In this document: positions 56,992 to 64,000 of the stretch, one piece after another
Layout: every line of letters starts with the position of its first letter
Numbering within the stretch: position 1 is the first letter of the stretch
Assembly: GCA_036417435.1 (NCBI GenBank)
Contig: CM070903.1
Coordinates: 55,652,001 to 55,716,000, forward strand
DNA length: 64,000 bases
Direction of reading: 5' to 3'
Source: Inia geoffrensis
Taxonomy: Eukaryota > Chordata > Mammalia > Artiodactyla > Iniidae
Position numbers and translations under genes: made by a program
Notes under the pieces: model-generated
Database searches by the model: none
What the model was told of the DNA's origin: nothing
The model's input: only the letters and a program-made list of their open reading frames with translations

Positions 56992-57357
56992 TGTATGTAT
57001 ATATTTTTTAAGGAATTGGTTCATGTGATTATGGAGGCTTGGCAGGTCCCAAATCTGAAGAGTAGGCCAGCAGATTTGAGACCAAAGGAAGAGTTTCAGC
57101 TTGAGTCCAAAGATGGTCTGTTGTTAGAATTCTCTCTTCCCAGGGGAAGGTCAGTCTATTTTCTAGAAAGGGTCTTCAACTGATTGGGTGAGTCTCACCC
57201 ACAGTGTGGTGAGTAACCTGCTTTATTCAAAGTTCACTGATTTAAATGTTAATCTCATTTTTAAAAAGTTTCTCTGAAGAAACATCTAGAATATTGTGTG
57301 AACAAATATCTGGATACCATGGCCTAGCCAAGTTGACCCATAAAATTAACATTCATG

Positions 57358-57475
57358 CCATATGTATGAATCACCTGAGGAGCTTGTTAAACATAGATTC
57401 CTGGGCTCTGTCCTCAGATTCTGAATTTAATTTGCTATCCTTTTGCCAGGGGATGCTAATGCAGCTCTTTTAGGG
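57358..57475 (+). mobile_element. MER5-type hAT fragment
   Basis: 'gaatcacctgaggagcttgt', 'agattcctgggctctgtcct' and 'gccaggggatgctaatgcag' match the interior of MER5-like elements. Confidence 0.65.
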
Positions 57476-57479
57476 AGTA

Positions 57480-57650
57480 CTTTTTGAGCAGTATTGTTCT
57501 AGGTATGCTATTGTGTGCTCATGGTCCAGACTCTTCCACAGGTGAGGAAACTGAAGCCTAGAGTTGTGAATGGACTCATCCCAAGGAGCTCATTTAGTTA
57601 GCTATTCTAACCCAAATCTTAGTCCAGGATTCTTTTCACATAACATACTG
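57480..57650 (-). mobile_element. MIR fragment, antisense
   Basis: 'attgttctaggtatgctatt', 'acaggtgaggaaactgaagc' and 'ctaacccaaatcttagtcca' in antisense MIR order. Confidence 0.65.
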
Positions 57651-57714
57651 CTGACATGTAGTACAAATGAACTTTCTTAGGATAAAATCTAGCCTTGTAA
57701 TTGACTCTTTCTCA

Positions 57715-58198
57715 AAACCGAAGTGAACTGGTGGGATTTTTCATAGAACTTGACAACCTGATCCTAAAATTCACGTGGAAGAGCAAAAGGCCAGGAAGAG
57801 GCAGGAAATTTTGAAGAAGAATAAGGAGGCAAGGCACATGCTAATGTATCTGCAGGTGTTTTATAAAACTATAGTAATTAAAGCAGCATAGCACTGACAA
57901 ATAGACCATTGGAACAAATCAAGAACCCATGGTCAGACTGTAAATATTTGAGATATGTATGATAGAGGTAACGTTATGAGAAAAAGATTAGCTATCTGTA
58001 AATACTGCTACAAATTGGTTATCAATGTGAGAAAAAATAGACTTCCAACCATATCACACTTAAAAAACAAACTCCAGGTGGGTCAATGTAGAAGCAACAT
58101 TTAAAAACTTTTAAGGGAAAATTTAAGATAATATATTTTTTATATCGGGGCAGATAAATATTTCTTAAATGAGACACAAAAACACAAACCATAAAAGT
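57715..58198 (+). mobile_element. Ancient L1M ORF2 fragment, sense
   Basis: 'cctgatcctaaaattcacgt', 'ctatagtaattaaagcagca', 'accattggaacaaatcaaga' and 'ttatcaatgtgagaaaaaat' match L1 ORF2 (the FxWKxKRPR region onward), with many stops. Confidence 0.82.
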
Positions 58199-58450
58199 AA
58201 AATAACAATAAGCCAATATTTATTGAGCTATTCTATGTGCACACAGTATTCTGAGTAAATTATATATGCTAACTTATGTAATCCTCATGAAAACCCTAGG
58301 AGGCCATCATTACTATGATCGTCATAAAAGACCGAGGCCTGGAGAGACTGTTCACTTCCCTAACCTGTGTGGTAAGTGGCAGAGGTATGAGTTGAGCCCA
58401 GGGAATGTGGATCCACTCTAGAGCCACTGCTGTATACACTACCACTCAAG
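58199..58450 (-). mobile_element. MIR SINE, antisense
   Basis: 'aataagccaatatttattga', 'cttatgtaatcctcatgaaa', 'agaccgaggcctggagagac' and 'tgagttgagcccagggaatg' form antisense MIR, seemingly inserted in the L1M. Confidence 0.85.
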
Positions 58451-58566
58451 AGAGGAAAACGGACAACATTCAAGTGAAAAGAATATATAGTATTACATAA
58501 ATTAATTAAAAGTACAAACCAATACTAGGAGGAAATATTTTTAATGCATATAACCATTAAAGGGTT

Positions 58567-58608
<42 letters not shown>

Positions 58609-58636
58609 ACAGACCACACTTAAAACTCAATATGAT
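58451..58636 (+). mobile_element. Probable L1M continuation with CA repeat
   Basis: The piece 'gtacaaaccaatactaggag' with 'aatatttttaatgcatataa' resembles L1 and lies between the MIR and the next SINE. Confidence 0.45.
58570..58610. repeat. (CA)n microsatellite
   Basis: CA repeats with one 'ta' interruption near the right end. Confidence 0.97.
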
Positions 58637-58989
58637 GGACTTCCATGATGGAGCAGTGGTTAAGAATCCTCCGGCCAATGCAGTGGAAATGGGTTCGAAC
58701 CCTGGTCCTGGAAGATCCCACATGCCGAAGAGCAACGAAGCCCGTGAGCCACAACTACCAAGCCTGCGCTCTAGAGCCCACGAGCTCCGACTACTGAGCC
58801 TGCGTGCTGCAGCTACTGAAGCCTGCGCGCTCTAGAGCCCGTGCTCTGCAACAAAAGAAGCCACCGTAATGAGAAGCCTGTGCACTGAAGTGAAGAGTAG
58901 CCCTGGCTCGCCGCAACAAGCAAAAGCCGGCACGCAGCAACAAAGACCCAATGCAGCCAAAAAATAAAAATAAATAAATTTAAAAAAAG
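58637..58989 (+). mobile_element. Long, diverged cetacean/artiodactyl SINE, sense
   Basis: Head 'ggacttccatgatggagcag', B-box 'ggttcgaaccctgg', long-form body with internally repeated 'agcctgcg..ctctagagccc' units, and a TAAA-rich tail. It is older than the short copies. Confidence 0.9.
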
Positions 58990-59435
58990 AAAAGAAACAG
59001 TTCAATAAATTGCAGAATAATTACATTTTGGAATACAAAGTAAAGTAGGTCTAGATATATCTACACAGATAAAGTTAAAAAACCTAATGTGAGTGAACAA
59101 AAGATGTTGAAAAACGTATAGCATATGATATCATTTGAGTAAAGTCTACAAATCTCACAAAATAATGATATATAGTGTTTTGGGTATATAATATTGCCAT
59201 AAGGGTATGGATCAACTTCAGGATAATGATTACCTTTGTCAGGTGGGAGGTGGAGAAAAGGAGAGAATGAAAGATGAGAAGTGAAATTTAGCTATATCTT
59301 ATTTCTTTTTCAATCTCAAGGAGACACAGATAAATATTAAGATATGTTAAATATTAAGCTGGGTACCTGAGAGTTTTTTTATTTTCTATATATTTGAAAT
59401 TGCCTATAATTACATATTTTTAAAGAAATAAAAAT
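58990..59435 (+). mobile_element. Ancient L1M 3' end, sense
   Basis: 'ttcaataaattgcagaataa', 'gcatatgatatcatttgagt', 'ggataatgattacctttgtc' and a 3' end 'aaagaaataaaaatgct' follow old L1 3' UTR order. Confidence 0.6.
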
Positions 59436-59999
59436 GCTACCCCACAGTCATTAAGTCATTATTTTTAGTATACAATTGTATTCTTTTTTTCTGAGGACTA
59501 AAATACATAAACTTTCTCCTTTCTGCATATTATTTTTTCCTTAGGTATCCTTTTCTACTTACTATAAAATCTTAGAGCTGGAAGAAAATTTAGAGCATGT
59601 TTGTTCAAATCTAACTGTGGATTCAAATTATTGTTCCAAGTAAAAACACTTGGTAGAATTTTCTTTTATGCTTAATAATCTGGAAAATATGGTTTTGGAT
59701 AACTGGATATTTTGTTTTAACTGAGTCAAGTTCCATGGATAATGACTTTGAAAAGTAAAGCATAATAAATTACACTTAACATTAATACTATACTAAGCAC
59801 ATAATTTTATCTGTAATGATACAGAAGACTGTGAAGAGTCTCAGGATCATCATTATAACCATGAATTACCATTATTTTGGTAACATAATTGTTACCAAAT
59901 TACTACTTCCAGTTCTTCTACTTCTGGTAGAAGTGCCAATCAAAAGAGATCTGGTTGGCAAAATGTCAGATAATATGGAATAAAAGGAATACATGGAGA
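59436..59999. other. Unique AT-rich DNA
   Basis: The piece 'tcttagagctggaagaaaat' (about 59570) may be a very old MIR-like repeat. No gene. Confidence 0.45.
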
Positions 60000-60165
60000 G
60001 AAGGGAATTACCGTTTATTGATGTGTTGTGGGAGATGCTTTAGATACAGAATTTCATTTAAATCCTGCAGCAACCCCATAAGGTAGTTATTGTTGTTCCC
60101 ACTTTTCAGATAAAGGCGTTGAGGTTCAGAGAGATTTGAGGTAATTTGCCCTAAATCCTGTTAAG
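60000..60165 (-). mobile_element. MIR SINE, antisense
   Basis: 'attaccgtttattgatgtgt', 'cagcaaccccataaggtagt', 'cacttttcagataaaggcgt' and 'gaggttcagagagatttgag' in antisense MIR order. Confidence 0.82.
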
Positions 60166-60332
60166 AAAAGTTATCCCAAACATGAAAATAAGGCAAAAAG
60201 AACCCTATGTGGAGCTTTATCTAATGGGAGACCACAGATTAATTCTCTAACAGAATGTACGTTTGTTTGACTTACTATTTAGTATTGATTAGTACTAAAC
60301 TCTGTGAAATTATAGGTTAATTTGTAGATTTT

Positions 60333-60492
60333 AATTTAATTTATTTATTTGGCTGCGCCTGGTCTTAGTTGCGGCATGAGAGCTCTTTTAGTTGTGGCAT
60401 GTGGGATCTAGTTAACTGACCAGGGATGGAACCTGAGCCCCCTGGATTAGGAGCCTGGAGTCTTAACCACTGGACCACAGGGAAGTCCCAAC
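60333..60492 (-). mobile_element. Old cetartiodactyl tRNA-type SINE, antisense
   Basis: It shows 'ggctgcgcctggtcttagtt', 'ggcatgtgggatctagttaa', 'ccagggatggaacctgagcc' and the head 'accacagggaagtccc'. Duplications ttgtagatttt lie at 60322-60332 and 60493-60503. It is shorter and more diverged than the other copies. Confidence 0.9.
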
Positions 60493-60534
60493 TTGTAGAT
60501 TTTTGTCTAGTAGAAAATATAATTCCAGAGAGAT

Positions 60535-60566
60535 CTTTCTTTCTTTCTTTTTCTTTCTTTCTTTTT

Positions 60567-60630
<64 letters not shown>

Positions 60631-60750
60631 TTTCTTTCTTCCTCCCTCCCTCCCTCCCTCCCTCCTTTACTTCCTTCCTTCCTTCCTTCCTTCCTTCCTT
60701 CCTTCCTTCCTTCCTCCCTTCTTTTCTTTCTCTCTCTCTTTCTATCTATA
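60535..60750. repeat. Compound (TTTC)n/(CCCT)n/(TTCC)n microsatellite
   Basis: About 215 bases of pure pyrimidine-strand tetranucleotides. The 117- and 82-codon Ser/Phe/Leu frames across it are artefacts. Confidence 0.97.
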
Positions 60751-61245
60751 GATACATATTCAGTCTCTCCAATTCTTGAACCAGTATTATAATCCTAATG
60801 CTTCCCTCATTCATAGATTAAATGATTTTGACATGTGTTCTTTGTATGTTTGCATGAGAGTCAAGTTTTTACCTTATTAAAAGCCATACTTTGAGAGTCC
60901 CACAGTTAAAGCCAGGGCTTTAGCTCTGGAGCATGCGTTCTTGCTCTCACATGCTCTTTTTGGGTGTAGGTAGTGTACTTCATTACTGAAAACTTGTGCT
61001 TAATTAAGGAACTAGTCTCAGTTTTCCTTTATCTGAGAAGTGGAAACAACATGGAGGAACCCTGTCTCTGGATGCGTGTCTCCTAATGTTATGCATAGAG
61101 GCCTCGTCACTTGGGGCCCATAGAGTTGCTACTTCCTCCTGCCCAATAAATAGAGGGATAGGATGGCTTATCTACAGTTTTGTACTATATACTTTGTACA
61201 TATGTATGTTATATGTATACATACATATGTATGTATATGTATATT
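60751..61245. other. Unique intergenic DNA
   Basis: Nothing recognised, apart from 'atgtatgttatatgtataca' repeats near 61200-61245. Confidence 0.5.
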
Positions 61246-61255
61246 TTTACTATGT

Positions 61256-61462
61256 TTTTTTTTTTTTTCCGGTACGCGGGCCTCTCACTGTTGTGGCCTC
61301 TCCCGTTGCGGAGCACAGGCTCCAGATGCACAGGCTCAGCAGCCATGGCTCACGGGCCCAGCCGCTCTGCGGCATGTGGGATCTTCCCAGATCGGGGCAC
61401 GAACCCGTGTCCCCTGCATCAGCCGGCGGACTCTCAACCACTGCACCACCAGGGAAGTCCTG
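61256..61462 (-). mobile_element. Short cetacean SINE (CHR type), antisense
   Basis: T-run at 61255-61268, antisense body, head at about 61445-61462 ('accagggaagtcc'). The flanks tactatgt (61248-61255 and 61463-61470) are the duplication. Confidence 0.93.
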
Positions 61463-61470
61463 TACTATGT

Positions 61471-64000
61471 ATTTTGAACTTCATAGTCTGGGTGATATAG
61501 AATGTGTATAGAAATGAGTAGAGTCCATGGCCCTATTTGTAATTTCTATCCCCATCTCTACTCAACCAACTTCTAGCTCTATACTGAATCCCTATAACAC
61601 AAGGCATTTTACAAAGATAGTTCTATTCTACAAACTTCAAGAACATACGTTCACAAACATGTAACATGAAACCCACTCATTCAGTGTAATAAGGGAAGGT
61701 GGGACTGAATTAGTGAAAATATGGAATTATAGACTATTTCTAAAAGACTGAAGTAACATTATTTTCAAGTACACATATACTCTTATTTCAGTTATGAAAC
61801 TATACCCTGTAATTGTCCTTGGGGACTTAATTAATGGGGAGATAAAAGTGTTATGTAATCAGCTTATCAACAGAAGGAAGAAATGGGCATTTCTTAAGTG
61901 ATTGCAAAGTTTGTTCTCTTAAACAGGTAAAACAACTCTTAGTTTCTTTATAACCCTTTCCAGATTATCAGTCAACATAAAATAACCTTTTTTGATAAGA
62001 AAAAGCAATAGAATTCTTTCAAATCTAAAGCAGGGCTATGTGAGCTAAGGAAGTTTCAGTGCTTCTATTGATAGATTTTTTTCCACTATAGGTTAATTCA
62101 CTAAACAAGCTAATTGGGGTTAGTCCACATCCCTGGTAACAACATCTTGAAGCAAAATGTTGGAAAACGTCTCCTGGTAAATGGCAACTAGTGGCCACTG
62201 TCCTTTTGCCTGGAAAAAGGGGGCTGCTGTTGTACCTGGCGGAGCCCAGTGGACAACAGGCAGGCAGTCTGACCGGGATGCCTGCTGATGCTAATTACCC
62301 TAGTCCAGCGCTTCCTTTCTGGGGAAGCAGGAGGAGAGAAATTGATGCCAAGCTCTCGCACAAGGTCAAATGTTTCTGGAGGAAGGGAGCCAGGGTTAAA
62401 TTAGCAGTCAATGAGGTAGGAAGCTGGGTGGAGAAACGCAGGCTGGGAGAAGGGGGAGAAGTCTGGAAATTCAAATGGAGACAGCAGTAAAAAGTAATTA
62501 CTAACACATTTTCCAACTTGGAAAGCCAGCCACATCCCACTCCAGGGCCAGACTCAGAGCTCTTCTGTTCCAAGGAGGCTGGAACAGGCTCAAGGGACAG
62601 GAAGGGACTGTGCAAGCCAGGTGCCTGTCTCTGGCTTTGGAGCTGTGCTCCCCGTAAAGGGAAATTCATCTTGAAAGAGAAAGCAAAGGACATTTCTGCT
62701 TAAATTCTCCATTCAGAATAACTTTCTCCATACATTCAATGTATCCATCCTTTTAGGACCTTTTAGGATTATTTAGCAAAAAATTATCAAACATCAAAAC
62801 AAAGTAAAGGGAAACCTTTTAGGCAAATGTAAGCCTTTGTGAACCTGGAGTATCTCCCTTCTCTGCTGTTCAGCATCGCTGGAGGAAAGAACCTGTGGGA
62901 GGGACAGATCTCAGGAGAGGAGGAGGAGGCAAAGGAGGGGAGATGGAAAGGAGAAACAATGGTCTCTGGTGTCAGGGAGAAATTCATGATTGGATTGACT
63001 CTTTTGACAGTTGATGTTTATTATTTTTTTCCTTCCAACTTTAGAACCATGACAGACGATTGCTGAACATCAGATTGATGAGTGAATACTTCATCAGATC
63101 TGGTTGCCTTAACAACTAAAATAGCCAAAATGTTAAGGCAGTCAAAGAAGATTGATTATTTTTGATACAATCTGTGGGTGGTTGACGCAGAAAGTCTCGG
63201 CCTAATCACGCATATAAACACCGAGGCTATGTCAACAGATGCAAAAGCAGCCAGAGGACAAATGAGAAATCCGTCAATCACCTGGATGCCTCATGTCTAC
63301 CATGCACTGAACAGTGCAGAGGAACACCAGAAAGAGTCTCTGGATTGCTTCTGGCTGCTGGATGTCACAGGAGGTAGCCAACCTTAAAAGCTGGGAATTT
63401 TGATCCTTTCATTTTCTAGCAAAAAGGCAGAGTCTGGCTTGGAATGGAGACGCAGATTTCCTCCAAATTGTTGTCTAGAGGTGCTGAATCATGCATGAAT
63501 GTCAGCAGATGACGCCAACGATGGCATCATTTCACGGGGGCTTTATCTGGTATGAACTAAGCGCATCCTACTTTCTGCATTTTCTTTAATCATCCACAGA
63601 TAATTGTTATGTTGTGTCATAGACCAAAAAGGAAATTAAACCTCTCTCATTATTGGATTTGGTATTTTCAGGCTTTCCTGAGGACAAGGAAAAGGAAATT
63701 CATTTTAGATTTTAGAAAATTCTTAAATTAGAAAATTGCAATCACCATATCAGGAGTCTATCTGAATTCAACTCACCATGTGCAGAGGGATGGATGCCTT
63801 AGCATAATGGTTCAGGCACAAAGGTTCCTGAAGCTTTACGCTTGTTTATTTGTTTGGTTAGGTTTTTTCTTTTCATTCTGAGTCCTTAAAAAATTATTAG
63901 TTGAGAGCTCGATGGCAATGCAGTCTGTGTTGAGAAAAAAGGAATTGATTAAGAAGTGAGAGACTGTGAGAGGCTGAAAATGAGTGAAAAAGAAAAGCTT
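61471..64000. other. Unique intergenic DNA, no gene seen
   Basis: About 2.5 kb with no recognised repeats. A 132-codon antisense frame (62295-62693) and a 99-codon sense frame (62191-62490) overlap each other and match nothing. The absence of old repeats is compatible with conserved noncoding DNA, but nothing in the sequence proves it. Confidence 0.5.

Larger units (their letters stand above)
56642..57357 (+). mobile_element. Old LTR-like interspersed repeat, interrupted by a SINE (family uncertain)
   Basis: 'gtattagtctgggttttcca', 'gagaaacacaccagtaagag', 'aaggaattggttcatgtgat', 'ttcaactgattgggtgagtc' and 'ccaagttgacccataaaatt' belong to a widespread mammalian repeat whose consensus carries an internal AT microsatellite. 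I place it among LTR elements from memory only. Confidence 0.55.

Noticed and set aside
56594..57183. Open frames of 144 and 147 codons (+) and 113 codons (-)
   Set aside because: They translate a microsatellite and an antisense SINE; the same protein-like string (SHCGLSRCGAQAPDAQ type) recurs at every SINE copy.
60426..60779. 117-codon Ser/Phe/Leu-rich frame
   Set aside because: Translation of the TTTC/TTCC microsatellite preceded by an old SINE.

Overview
This is a gene-poor stretch of a mammalian nuclear genome, and almost certainly a cetacean one. The strongest sign is 14 copies of a tRNA-derived SINE whose head carries an internal Pol III promoter and reads 'gggcttccctggtggc...' in sense. 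Both long (about 300 bp, TAAA-rich tail) and short (about 210 bp, ending '..gtaccgc' plus poly-A) forms are present, a pattern I associate with the CHR family of whales and dolphins. Much older mammalian repeats (MIR, L2, L1M, MER5/hAT, Tigger, a MaLR-type LTR) fill the rest. No bacterial or organellar sequence is present and no multi-exon host gene can be recognised.

The only convincing coding sequence is at 19003-20634 (+): an intronless, uninterrupted 543-codon copy of CDYL (chromodomain Y-like), with an N-terminal chromodomain and a C-terminal enoyl-CoA-hydratase-like domain. It is a full-length processed retrocopy (about 18625-22127). It has a CpG-rich 5' leader, a 3' UTR of about 1.5 kb, a final AATAAA, a former poly-A tail that is now a CA repeat, and flanking copies of 'aaataataa'. 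It landed in the spacer between ORF1 and ORF2 of an older, decayed LINE-1 that now lies on both sides (about 17055-18624 and 22128-26322). That L1 is dead: its ORFs are broken and catalytic residues of both endonuclease and reverse transcriptase are changed. The retrocopy is therefore the most interesting object here, a possible lineage-specific CDYL retrogene, in principle parallel to the origin of primate CDY.

Layout: 1-8.6 kb unique DNA with three young SINEs, MIRs and L1 tails; 8.9-17 kb old L1M, MIR, hAT and LTR pieces; 17.05-26.3 kb the L1/CDYL nest; 26.4-36 kb mainly unique DNA with SINE, L2 and MIR copies and one CpG-rich unique block (about 32.28-33.02 kb) that may be regulatory; 36.6-39.8 kb a SINE, a twin-primed (5'-inverted) L1 inserted in a MIR, and an old antisense L1; 43.0-43.4 kb a Tigger-type DNA transposon containing a perfect 30-bp palindrome; 45-49 kb a SINE-dense patch including one SINE inserted at the edge of another; 51.8-52.1 kb two MER5-like elements; 56.6-61.5 kb an LTR-like repeat, L1M, SINEs and microsatellites; 61.5-64 kb unique DNA with no recognisable gene.

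The genes do not form a pathway. Family names for old repeats come from memory of consensus sequences without a database search, so subfamily labels are approximate.
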